DNA from: Mytilisepta virgata
Lineage: Eukaryota; Mollusca; Bivalvia; Mytilida; Mytilidae
Length of the DNA: 64,000 nt
Assembly: GCA_028015205.1 (NCBI GenBank)
Contig: JAPWFG010000025.1
Coordinates: 1,426,001 to 1,490,000, forward strand
Direction of reading: 5' to 3'
Within the stretch, counting starts at the first letter, position 1, and every line of letters begins with the position of its first letter. A program made the position numbers and the translations under genes. The notes under the pieces were generated by a model. It was not told the origin of the DNA. It saw only the letters and a list, made by a program, of their open reading frames with translations, and searched no databases. Shown piece after piece: positions 19,235 through 32,300 of this stretch.

Positions 19235-21651
19235 CATAGGACGCTATGGAGAAATTCATTAAACATTTTCTTGATTAAAACCACTAAGCCTATTAGAACA
19301 ATACTTGGCTGAAATGGTCCTCTTTCAGAATTGTGTCCGATGAACCAGAATGTCAACCCACTCGCCCACCACATCCAAACTTAGTTAACAATAGGATTCA
19401 TTAACACTCTTCTTGTCTGAAACTACTAAGCCAATTTGAACCATAATTGGCAGGAATTGTCTTTAGGTACTTCTCTTTCAGAATTTTGTCAGATCATCCC
19501 GAATGTCAACCAAGAGGGCTACCACAACCAAACTTAATTTAACATAGGACGCTAGGGGAAATTAATTTAAAAATCTTTTTGTCTGAAACCATTGAGCCAA
19601 TTGGAACCAAACTAGGCAGAAATGGTTTTTGATGGTCCTGTTTCAGAATTGCGTCACATGACCCGAACTGTCAACAGAGATGGTCGCCACAGCCGAACTT
19701 GGGACCCGATGGAAAAATTCATCAAAACAAAGTCTTCTTGTCTGAAAGCACTTGGACAGTTTGAACCAGAATCGGCATCCATGGTTATTAGATTGTCCTC
19801 TTTCAAAATTATTTCCAGTACTAGAGTTGTTTTTCTTATATGCTTTCATGACTGTTAATTTGCAAGTTGATTCCAGGTGAGCTATAAAGGCTCATGAGAG
19901 CCTTTAGTTAAAGAATGTGTTGTGTTTACATTAGGTGTATTTTTTATTTTGGTTGTCCAGATCATTCGTCTTTTTATATGTACAGGTATGTTAATTCTGT
20001 AGATTTAATAGCAGTAAAATTTAAAACGTATGATTTCGGTATAAAAGAAAATTTATAACGATAAAAAACTCAAAATGTGAATCGTTTTTTAATAAGTAAA
20101 TATTAATATAGGCACGTGTTTAGTACAAGGAAGCTGTAAAGTATGTTTCTCTTTATGAATCAATACAATGCTGTCCTTTTTTCTATCACTATGCCATTAT
20201 CTCAAATTTATATTTACCCACAAAATTGTTATTAATCTTATTATTAAGGAACGAAATAATAATTTCAAATTTTCTGCATATTAAAAAAAAAGACAAAACA
20301 ACATTCTGAATTCTTTTGTATATACTATGCCTTGATCAAATATAGAATATAAACTATACTGAATCAGGTCAAAGAAGGAAATAAACTGAAAAAATACAAT
20401 GACAAAGGAACAAGTCGAAATATATTAACAATAAAAAATTACATTGAAATCTATAACAAAACTAGAGGGTACTTGTCTATAAGACATGTATGTCCGGTCT
20501 TCTTGCACACAGAATACCAATCTATTATTTATGAATGTTTATGACAGGGTATTTTTTTTAATTATTTCAAATAAATGTACAAGTATATTAAACTTTCATT
20601 CCTAACATTAACTTTTACCCAATCAAAAATAAAGAAACCACAGTAGTAAATTATGTTTCTTAAAAACGGTATGTTTTTATGGAGTCACTGAAGCATATGT
20701 GGACTTGTATGTTGGCTATTTACTTTGACCGCAAGATGATTGTAGTCGAAACACATCTTAGGTTCTTTTTATCAATGCAAAACAAAATATTAATCAACAT
20801 AATCCAATCATACACTATTTGTCGTGGTGACTCAAATTTTGGCTGCCCTGTGATGTACTACATGGTAATATGAGTGAAATTGTGAAATACAATTTAAACG
20901 ATTTATTACCTGATACATCCACTTTTAGCGCATCTGGGTAGAGGTGTTCATGTTAACGCGAACTATTTTTTCACACATAGTTGCTTATTTTTACAAACAA
21001 ATCATCCGATAAAACCACAGCAGTTGTGTAGAGCAACAGTTTTGACAATGTTTTACTGGGCGTCATCTTGATTTTTGAACGACGTGACGATTGCCGATAA
21101 GTATGTTAAATATTTCTTCGACTATTATCTAGAAATAATTCATGAGGGTTATAGAGTTGCAGTCGTTTACACATGGGCTAGACATGCATATTCGTTTTTT
21201 ATATTCGAATATACTGGCCCAGATATTGTGTAAATTTCTTCAATTCTCTAGCCCCCATGAATTATTTCTTAATAAATACATTCCCATAGGTTTTTCAATA
21301 ATAAAACCTAAATGCATAAATTTATTCAAAGCGCTAAAGCATACAACGTAGGTCATGATCACTCCATTGTTGATGTATTTTGTTGTATTGAAAGATGAAT
21401 GAATAACTATAATCAATTTATATTTTAATAGATTGAAATGGACCTAAATGAAAAAACATAACCAAGTCATTCCTGTGGGTAAATATTGGTCATAATAACC
21501 CACATGTTATGGAAAGGATTCTATAATTTTAGAGGGTAATATTGGTTAAGAATCCTACATATATTTTTTTTAAATTGGATCCCTTGGATATTAAAATAAA
21601 TGCTAAACTTTATAAGAGGCAGTTATACATTAAACACTGTTAAATTTAGTT
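19235..21651. repeat. Segmental tandem duplication, copy 2
   Basis: It follows the same order as copy 1: dispersed-repeat units, GTAGATTTAATAGCAGTAAA, CAATACAATGCTGTCC, CGATTTATTACCTGAT, and a TTAAACACTGTTAAATTT end. It lacks the nested duplication, so it is shorter. The nested duplication in copy 1 probably arose after the main duplication. Confidence 0.85.
21131..21269. mobile_element. Small inverted-repeat element (MITE-like), third copy
   Basis: Ends AGAAATAATTCATGAGG and the inverse. Orthologous within the duplication to the copies at 18304 and 18708. Confidence 0.6.
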
Positions 21652-23101
21652 AAAAATGACACTTTTGATCATCTCTGTTACTTGTACATGGTGAATGAAA
21701 TCTCATAATATCAATGTTATCTCCCAACGCAATTCTGAGACATATTCCGAAACATAAAAAAGCCAAACCGAAAGGACAGAAAAGGCTAAATATATAATAA
21801 ATTATAGCTAACATCATAAAAAACATACTAGAAGACAGAGACAGGGAAATGGAAGAACTACAAAAATTAATATACTGAGAAACTGAGTGTCTTAATCCTC
21901 CGCAAGGGTGAGCTTATTCTGATCACCGATCCCCTTGAGAGTGGTAAAATACATTTTTGAAACAATTTCTGTATACATGTAATTATTCATGTGAATATGT
22001 CAGTTGATAAGAAGATAGCATTTATGGACAATATTAATTTGCACGACAAATATAAAATGTTAATTTGCCCTATTGTGTCGATTTAATGTATTTTATTCAT
22101 TATTTATAATGTAGTCTGTAATTATCTAATGCGACTCTGATTTTGTTGGTCTTGTTTAAACAATCAGTGATGCAATAAATAAATCAAAAGATTATTTTTC
22201 AACTTCCTTTCTAATGTCCTATGTTTTTAAATATTTATTATGTAAATTATAAATTTGTAGTTTTTTTTATTTGGGTATACCCATAACTCATTTTAACCCC
22301 ATCACTGATGAGTGTCTTTTAATTCTATGCAGCTGATTTCTAGGTACTGTTCTGGGGGGTAAACACTAAACATTAAACATTGTGTCTGAAATTTCTTTCA
22401 CTACTTCGCCAATTTTTAGGTAACAAGTTATGTCACAAAACGTATAGTTACAAAGAGAGGCGAATTAATCAAATAAGTGAATCTGAATAAGGTTATATAG
22501 TTGATGATTGCTATAATATTAATGGTATACTTGTATACAATACAGAATCGTAAATAATTTATCTCGGAAATCTTATATTCTTTGGTAAACGAAGTCTTTT
22601 AAATTTTTGGACGGGCGGGAAGATAGGTGATCTTTGTTTACATATTATCACGGTATCTCGCTTTCATCATTCTGGATTTTCTGATCAACAACCACATATG
22701 GTAAACAGGGATGTTCTTTAACTAACCTCAACCTAATCGTGTATAAAGAGTACAAATATACCCAAGGAGCAAATCAAAAAAGTAATCCATTGGTCAGATA
22801 AACCCGGTGAGATAAATGAACAACCACAAGCACATCAAATAAATACAGAAAAATAAAAACCAATGAACAACACGAACTCATATAAAAACCAGGAGTGAAC
22901 CAATGTGCTCCTAAATTATACACCAGTAGTTGAAAAATAAAGTAGAAAAATGATTTCAAAGTTTGAATATTAGTAAAAAAGTAGTCTAATTTTATAACGT
23001 AAGAGCATGTTACCTTGGCTCAGGTGCATTTCATATAAAAATTTTAAACATAAAATTAAACTTGACAGTTTTATAAAAATATGCATGTTCCCTCGTTGTT
23101 T
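21652..23101. other. AT-rich DNA downstream of the receptor gene
   Basis: Contains one repeat fragment at 22780-22900. No other gene or RNA was recognised. No AATAAA was noted just after the receptor stop codon on the minus strand, so the polyadenylation site is not assigned. Confidence 0.5.
22780..22900 (-). repeat. Fragment of the tail of the reverse-transcriptase element
   Basis: Reading the minus strand, CCTGGTTTTTATATGAGTTC and the following sequence match 45068-45180 and 47205-47310, the 3' part of the RT element. It is a solo fragment without RT sequence. Confidence 0.75.
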
Positions 23102-23325
23102 TTATAGGATTTCATTTTGATAGATAACCATGTCAGCGTTTGTTTTGTTATTAGCGATTGATTCATAAACATTTGTATCATTTTGTTTATTATTAGTTGC
23201 ATCTTCTGGTTTGGTATCGAATCCATTTTCAGACTGCGGCTGCACGCCATCGTACACATGTTCAGCTGTTCCAGTATTTATATAGCCCGTTTCTTGTCTG
23301 TCATCGATATTCATGCTTTGAAGAT
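23102..23325 (-). CDS. Receptor exon: last exon, tyrosine-motif tail and stop codon
   Basis: TTCAG acceptor, in frame to a TAA at 23102-23104. It contains YINT, YDGV, YESI and YQNE motifs in an Asn/Gln/Glu-rich tail. YxN is the known preference of Grb2-type SH2 domains. Use here is inference. Confidence 0.85.
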
Positions 23326-26300
23326 CTGAATATAAAATAAAAATATTGACGTTTAAAACATACCGGATGTCGGAAGAATATTTTAGGTAGTATACAAGGA
23401 AGAGATGTCGTATATTGTTCTCTCAAGGAAGAGACACCTACACTTGATAAGAATACGGAATGACACTTTGTTTTTGTTTCATTTATAAATATTTTTTTAT
23501 GTTGGTCTTTACTTTAATGGTTACAATCATTTTTTTGTTAAAGTTCAGACAGTATATTTAGTTATGAATAGTCACTTTTCCGACAATAATGGGTGACATG
23601 TCTTAAAATCCGCTTCATCTCCATCAAATTCTTCATGCCATCTCTTTGAAACCATATTATAGTACTTTTTCCTGTAATTTTGTTTAATATTCGGGGTCTA
23701 CATTTACGTTTCTTCAGTACTAATATTTACCGTATAGTATGTTTGTCAAATGATATTATTCACTGACTTAGACTTACTGTTCAACCAAAGGATACACAAA
23801 AACTCATATTGATTTTTAAATGGTTTCGTCAGTGCTACAAGTCAGGAGATATTCTTATGCATGCTACATTATACAAATGGTCATAATACAAATTACTTTT
23901 TTACATGAAATGTGCGTGGTATGATCAATTTAACAAGCAATTAGCTAACCTACCAAGTAAGACTCGTAAAGTGTGTCCTCTATATCATTTCCAATTGTTA
24001 TAGTTACCTGTATAATAGGAACTTTTTGGTGTATTTTCATATTCAGAAGTGTGTTCTGTTCCACGACATATACCATTTCTACTATTACGCTGTCTACAAA
24101 ATAAAGTTTGCCCTGCAGTCGCTTTTTTAAAGTTAAAGCTTACGGCTGTGCATCGAACTGCTATATATACTTCATTAGTTTCTTAACTTTAAAATTGCAG
24201 AGATACAACTAACAAACATAATAATGTTTCTTACTTGAATGCAAAGTTGAATTAAAGTACTAATTTTAGGATTGTGTTTCAATTCCATCTAACACTGAAT
24301 ATGAGACTCCTGTTATTACTTCTCTTTTAATTGCAGTTAGGGTGCCGCCCTAAGCTTAGAAAATTACATGTAAATGGAAGTATCGAAATATATGATAGGG
24401 CTACTTGTTAATTCCAGTAGAAGTACAACATATTTTTTCTGTCATAATATGATTCTCACAAACTAATACTGAGGTAAATAGATTCGGTCATAGAGTTTTA
24501 TTTTTAAAGAACAAATTGGTTCAAATATTTCACGATAACATAGAGCATGTACTGTGATTACTTGATTAGTAGGAAACGTGCTAGCGATTATGCCATGAAA
24601 AAGTATTAGGAAAAAGTAATGCGGGAGTTCCATTCCAAACTGATTTTAATACATGTACGAAATTACGGGTTACGTTTAGTTGCTAAGAAAGTAATATACA
24701 CCTTACAAAAATCATCATGCTCAGTAAAATGATAATTAACACAAATAATGAAACACCAACTCCTACTCCAATAGATGCACTCGAGTCCGAATCTTCTGTC
24801 ATGACACCAACTATAATGCACGAATAAGATAATAATATTATATAATAAAGAATAAATAATACTAAGAATCGTAGAAATGAATAAATCTAACGCACCAAAA
24901 TCTCTCTCATCATAAACAAATTAAGATAATGAAGTATCTGATAAACACTTCAAAAGTATAACAGAAACTAGTAAGAAAGCATACTGAAGAGGCAGATACA
25001 CTGTAGTAGAAAACGAACTGTAACGTCAGTTCCACTATAAACTGAACATTGTTTTGTGAAGTGTTTGCTTAAATGTTATAGATACATAGATAATGAACCT
25101 GAAGCATGTATATAGATAATATTAAATAGTTACTTAATTTTGGTATAGTATTAAGGGAATGGAGAGCATTCGGGTGTATTTTATATTAATATACATATCA
25201 GGTAATATTTAATCTTGTATAATTTGAAGGTTTCTTATAAATATTCTGCTTACTCTCGTCACATTTTGGTGAGATTTTCCATCCAGGTTTACAAGTTTGG
25301 ATAATACTACAAAAACCATTAACGTGGTCGCAAATGTCATCGACGCATCCGTTACATGATTCAGAACAGTTTCTACCATACGTGCCATTGCTACATTCTA
25401 AAACCATGATACAATGTAGGTTAAGACCACACTAAAATTTTGAATTCTATTAGAAATAGTTCTGATTTCTTACAGTATTGTTGGTATTGCATAAATTGGT
25501 TTAATGGTAAAATTTGTTTTAGACTTTGTTTTAACATTACTATACAATACTTTTATTGACAGGGCATCAACTTATCTCTTCTGTTCACGTGTTGATATAA
25601 AGTGATTCAGTAATCCGAAATAATGAAATTAATTCAGAGAGAATGTTCACTAAAGTATTATGTGGAAAATTAAAATATCAATTTAAATTTCATGTTTTGG
25701 ATAAACGTTTTTGACGTTTGGTGCTATTGCTAATAATCTTTTGTATTCGTATTTTGCATTTCCGAGTTTTTTGTAACGGGGGTACTTTATAGGGTAGATA
25801 CATGAATGCATGTGTACGTAGAGGATTATCTATCCAGATGGTTTAACTTTCACTTTGATGATGTAGCTGATGATCGTTTTTTATCATTGCTTCGCAATTG
25901 GCATGAGTGTTAATGCAATTATTAGTTCAATCCTATTATAAAAAAAACATGATAAGGTTTGTAATGGGCCTCTTGTTTTTGGTCTTCGCAATATTATGAT
26001 GTTTATCTTTTTATTAGCTCACCTGGATATTGCCAGGGTGAGCTTTTGCCATCACTTGGCGTCCGTCGTCCGTCGTCCGTCGTCCGTCGTCAGTCCGTCA
26101 TTAGCTTTTCATTCAAACATCTTCTCCTCAGAAACTATTTGGCCAATTCCAACCAAACGTTGCATGAGTGGTGTATGGAAGGTCCTCAACAAAGTTTCCT
26201 CATTTAGTTCTGATTGGTCAAGAAACATGGCCACCAGAGGCAATTCTTCTTTCTGATTGGCTGATTTTCAAAAATCTTCTCCTCTGAAACCGCTGGGCCG

Positions 26301-29300
26301 ATTGGTTTGAAAATTAGTAGGAATGATTTATGTCCTCTACAAACGGTCCTCAATTTATTTTGATTTGACATAAAACATGGCTGTCGTAGCTATAAATAGA
26401 ATATAGGGGTGCATGTGTTGTTTTTGGCTTATAACTTAAAAACCGTTACAGATATCAAAAATCTGACATGGGTAAAATTTATCAGAATGACAAGATCTAC
26501 CTACCCTGAAATTTTGAAGGAAATTCCAAAACCCATTTAGGAGTTATTGCACTTTTTTCGTCAAATTTTCAAATTTTTTTCATTCAAAACTCTTCTCTGA
26601 TGAAACCACTGGGCCGATTGGTTTGAAACTTAATAGGGATGATCTATGACATGTCCTTTACAAACGATCTTCAATTTATTTTGATCTGAAATAAAACATG
26701 GCTGTCGTAGCTAAAAATGGAATATAGTGGTGCATGTGTTGTTTTTGGCTTATTATTGTTATTTGAGATAGAAATGAAATGTAAATTGAAAAATGTTTGC
26801 CATGTTGAGATCTACCTACCCTGAAATTTTGAAGGGGATCCCAAATTCTATTTTAGGAGTTATTGGTTTGTGTAATTTGAGGTCAGGTTCTGTTACATTT
26901 ATTTACGTTCACCCTTATTTCTGGTCAATTTTATCAACTTCCCGCCAGGACTACCACCATCAGGGAACATATTTTTACATTAAACCTTATGAAAAATAAA
27001 TTTTCAACAAATTTTCCCTGAGCAATTGAACCAATTGCAACAAACTTGGTCAAGTAGTTGATTAATTGTCCAATGAAAACCAGACTCCAGGTGAGCGATA
27101 CAGGTTCTGGTGAGCCTCTTGTTTTATTTTTTGTCGTGTTTGCTGTTTTTATTTCTAAAGTGTTAGGTGTGAACAATGCCTGGTGGAGATTAACCCGCAA
27201 TTTTCAATTAGAGATTGTTTTCAAACTAAATGAAACCAAGAATACATAGCCTAAAAGGTAGATGTGTCAAATCTATTGAAGTATGAGCAGTACAACTAAA
27301 TATGTCTACTAGTACAATATGTATATGTATTTTTCATCAAGTTAAGACTCAAAATTTGTGCTCAAGATCAAAGATATCAAAAACGAAACAATACATCAAC
27401 GAATAACCAAAGTAATTATACGTGTTAAAATTTTAGTTATGAGAAATAGTGTATGATAAAAAAATCCTTTCTAATATTTCTAAGCTAGCAGCCATATTTT
27501 CACAAAATGATCAAGTTTCATAGAAAATGTTCAGTAGATGATTCAGATCAAATTTCCAGTTCATTTTTGGAAGAACTTCCAGGAGGATATGAACGATAAA
27601 GAACATGACAAATACAAACATGTACCTACCGCTTTTCTCTCTTTGGGAGAAACTGTGCAAAAGTCGCAGATAAGGCTGAGAATATTCTAATAATATATTT
27701 TATTATTCGGTATATTTACTAAATATTCCGTTATCCATATGAACACCACGACCAGTGATAAGTTTTAAGAATGTATGAAGAACAACAAATTTTGATTAAA
27801 CTAGAGGCTCTCATCAGACATAATTCTGAAAGAAAATCATCGAAGAACCATTGCTGCCAAGTCAGGTTTAAATTGTTCCAGTTGTTTCAGACAAGAAGAT
27901 ATTCAATGGATTTTCACACAGGGCCCTATATGTTTGGTTGTGGTGGCCATCTTGGCCAATCTGACAGTCCGGGCCATTGGACATAATTCTGAAAGAGAAC
28001 CATGTAGGCCTAAAGAAACAGTATACCAGGTCTAGTTCTAAATGGCTCGTTGGTTTCAGACAAGATTTTTTAATAACTTTTCCAATCGGGTCCTACGTTA
28101 AACTTAGTTCGGCTGTGGCCGCCATATTGGTTAATAGTCGGAGTCATCGGACACAATTCTGAAAGAGGACTCTTTAAGTATCATTGCTGCAAATCCTGGT
28201 TCCAATTTGTCAGGTGGTTTCATAAAAAAAGTTTTTCAATGAAATTTTCCATAGGGCCCTATTTAAAAAAAACGTTTGGCTGTGGCGGCCATCTATGTTG
28301 GCAATCAAGGTCAGCGAACATAATCCTGAAAGAGGACCATCAAAGGATCATTGCTACCAGGTCTAGTTCTAATTTGGTTAGTGGTTTCAAGATTTTTAAA
28401 TTAATTTTCCAATAAGGTCCTATGTTAAACTAGGTTCAGCTGTGGGGCCATCTTAATCGACAGTCCGGGTCATCGGACACAACTCTGAAAAAGGATCATC
28501 TAAGGATCATTGCTACCCAGTCTAGTTCTAATTGGCCCAGTTCTTACAGACAAGATTTTTAAATTTGATGTTCCAATATCTAGCGACCTCATTCAAAATT
28601 TGGCTGTTGCGAACATCTTTGTTAACAGGCCGGGTAATAGGACACGGTTCTAGAAAAAAAACAAAAAACAAAATACCGTTACTGCCAAGTCTGGTTCCAA
28701 TTGGCCACCTAGATTCATAGAAGATTTTTGAAAATCATCTCCTCTTTTCTATTTTTAGTAACAGCCAGGTGGTTTGAGAGGAGAAGATCTTTAAAGGAAC
28801 GTTTTACGCCGGACGACGACGGACGACGGACGCCAAGTGATGGCTATAGCTAAAATGTCCTCATAGGCCAGATGAGCAAAAAGCTACGTACGTCTTAAAA
28901 GCTTTGAACACATAAATAGTTTCAGGATTCTCAGATTTACTAGGATGATTGCTACCTACTATTATTACATTTTTCCTTATACTCCCATCCGGGTTTACAC
29001 TGAGTACCATTTGCACAAATACCTTCCCAACGGTCACAACGATCATCAATACAACCGTCACACTTATGATTGCAGTTTTCACCAAAATAATTCGCATTAC
29101 ATTCTACAAAATGTTAGAACGAGAGATATATAGGCTACAGTATTTTGTTGACAAGTATATACAATAAGATTTTCTGAAAACCCTTATCATCAAATGATAT
29201 AATGGAACAAAAATATGTTTCATTGTCCTCACTAATACCAATTGTGAAATACAACATCACTGTTTGTTTTTATAGCAATACAAAAATTACAAATACAACT

Positions 29301-32300
29301 ATAATTAAAAGAAATATGACCCACAGTAAAAGGATGTTACTCTTACTGTTAAGAAATTTGCGATAAAACGTATTTTTAGTATGCCTTTGTATATTCAATT
29401 CTGAATTTATTTTTGACGAAACAAAACCAAACCGGTCACGTAGAAGGGTACACATAATTCATACCCGCACATATACGTTAGACAACTATTGCATAATAAA
29501 AAAGACAATGAGACAAAAAACCTCAACAGATAGTGATGCAAATAGCAGGCTATACAAATCATTTTAGCATTTACCTTTGCTACAAGATTCTCCTTCCCAA
29601 CCTTTTTCACACCCTGCTTGACAAAATCCCGTAGTCTTATTGCAAGAATCACCTAAACAGTAACATCTATTCATGCAATTCACTCCATAATGAGTATCGT
29701 TGCAAGCTTCGTGAAAAAAAAACGTAATTGAATTAAATTATCTGTTATGCCTTTCTACAATTTTTAAATAAAGTTTAGAAAGTTAATAAAAATTTATTTA
29801 TATAATTTCAGACCATTTTATAATAAAACAGATTTAAAACATTGAAACAACGGTGATGAATAGGCTTCCATAAAGTGAATGTATATTAATGAATCTTAGT
29901 AATTTTAATTATTTGTTTAGAGTTCTTACGAATTTAGTAATCTAAAAAAGATAAAATTTAATAAAATGGAACACTACTTACTGTCGTTACATTTTGGCCC
30001 GAATTTCCAGCCTGGTTTACATGCACTTTTGTTATAACATATGCCATCTACATTGTCACATAAATCGCCGACACATCCAATACATAATTCTGAACAGTTA
30101 ATTCCATACGTTCCAAGGCTACACGCTAGATATAAACATTATAACAAAACACTGAAAATGCTTGTCTATAATTATAATTCTATGTGTATGTGTTCTTCGT
30201 TACTGTGGATTCTTATTTTAGGTTTTAATGTTTTTGTGTTGAGATTTTTACTTAATTTAATTTTACAAATTTGTCAAATGTATATACATGGAAATGAACA
30301 AAAAGACATAATATATTGATTTCAATATAAACAGGAAATGGATTTGTTCAGTTAAACAAACATCGAATTAACAATGAAAATTATTATGCAGTGTGCATGT
30401 ACCTGTGATACAGTTGTTACCAATCCATCCTGGTTTGCAGCCTCCGTTGACACATTTTCCTGTCACATGGTCACATGGGAGAAAGTTACAATTTTCTGAA
30501 CACGTTTGTAAACATTGGCTTCCATATTTTCCGTTTTCACATTCTGAAATCATTTAAACTGCTAGTAAAGAACCCGGCGTCGCATACAGTGTGTATATAT
30601 TGATTGATAAATGTAAGGTTTGTTTAGTAAAGTATACATCTAATGTAAATTTATATGAAAATAGTAAAAGAAGCAATTTATAAACGATTCAAATTTAAAA
30701 ATTAAAAAAAAACCTTTATCACATTCAGTTCCTGTATATCCATCTGTACAACCATGTATACAATCTCCTGTATCTAGATCGCACGGTCCTCCACAATGCT
30801 CTGGACATGACATGTTACAGTATTTCCCATACCATCTACTCTGGCACCCTGGAATTTGGTTATGGATCATTATTTTAAAGCTAGTTTTATACAGTTTTTG
30901 TTTTACATACATGCATGGTATGTGTAGCCTTTTTCATATTTATGATAGCCTTAAAAAACTATAGAAGACCAAGGCAGTGTTCACACCAAACACTGTGGAC
31001 TTTACATTTGTTTACAATTAGTTCCGTGCATTGTGCACTGATTTGACATGCAAATTGTCCTCACTTCTGCACCAAGTTCTATTACCTGTAAATTAAATTT
31101 GTTCACATCAGTAAACGATAAGTTGTGTAGTGTTTTTATCTTTCTGTGGATATATAATAGGTATAAGCAAGCTATTCTCTTTGTTCACCTAATTTGGAAA
31201 ATTTTGCAATTTTTCAGGTTGTCAAAGTTACGAAAACGTAGTCGTAGAATATTCTAGCGCCAACAGATGGAGACGCAAATGGGGAGTTTTCATGATTAGA
31301 AAATTTCAGCAACCTAGGTGTACTGCATTTATCACACTTATGGTTCTATTCCTAGGTATTTCTTCAAGTAGAAGTATTCAGAAGAGAGAAAGAAGTGACC
31401 ACTGGTGTTCAACTGTCGTGCATGCCATTTGGAATGATACAAACATTCTTGAAAATTTTCGAATGTCTAAAGACACGTACGACTTCCTCTTTCAAGAAAT
31501 CAGAGAAATATACGTGTATATAAGAAAACTCAACACTAATTTTCGACAGTGCATAAACGTACATAAGGGTTGCAATAACATTGTGGAGACTAGCAACACA
31601 CGCTGAATACAGAACCATATAACATCTATTTGCTGTTGGTCCATCTACTTGTTGCACTATTGCAAACGAAACCTGAAAACGATTTACGGAAAACGTAATG
31701 CCAAGTTATATACGTTTCCCTTCTGACATTTTGTGTTTAGCTTTGATGAAATATCTTCCTATTTTTTTCGACACATATTGTTGAGCTGTTTCTGTATATG
31801 GTCCAATCGCCATAATTCCTGCAATGCTGCGCTTTTGGAATGTGTCAACTCCACCCTCCAAGGCATTTTCAAAACAAAAATGGAAGACATTATATTTTGT
31901 CCGTGCAAATTTTGGAACAAAAGAGGGTATATAACTTGTTCAAATTTTAGTACAGTTTATCAGTATAAAAAGCTGAAAGCTTGCAGTCCATAAATATATC
32001 AAAATGTAAACATTTTCGTGAGTGATTGGACAAGCCAGTATAGACAAATTCAAAATCAATTGTTTGTTGTAGAACAAATCATTATAGTAAATGAAAATGT
32101 AAATTCCAAACATCCTAAAATGTGTTGATGACGCATCCATTTAATATGTTTATCTATCAAGTATTACATTTTAGCTCGTGCTAATATCTACATGATGCGA
32201 AACTTTTAGACTCTGTTTTAGTAACACTTCCCTGAGTTACTTGGGGTGGGAAATTGATAAACATTTTCGCGGTGATTTGAAAAAGAATTAGTTTATCAAC

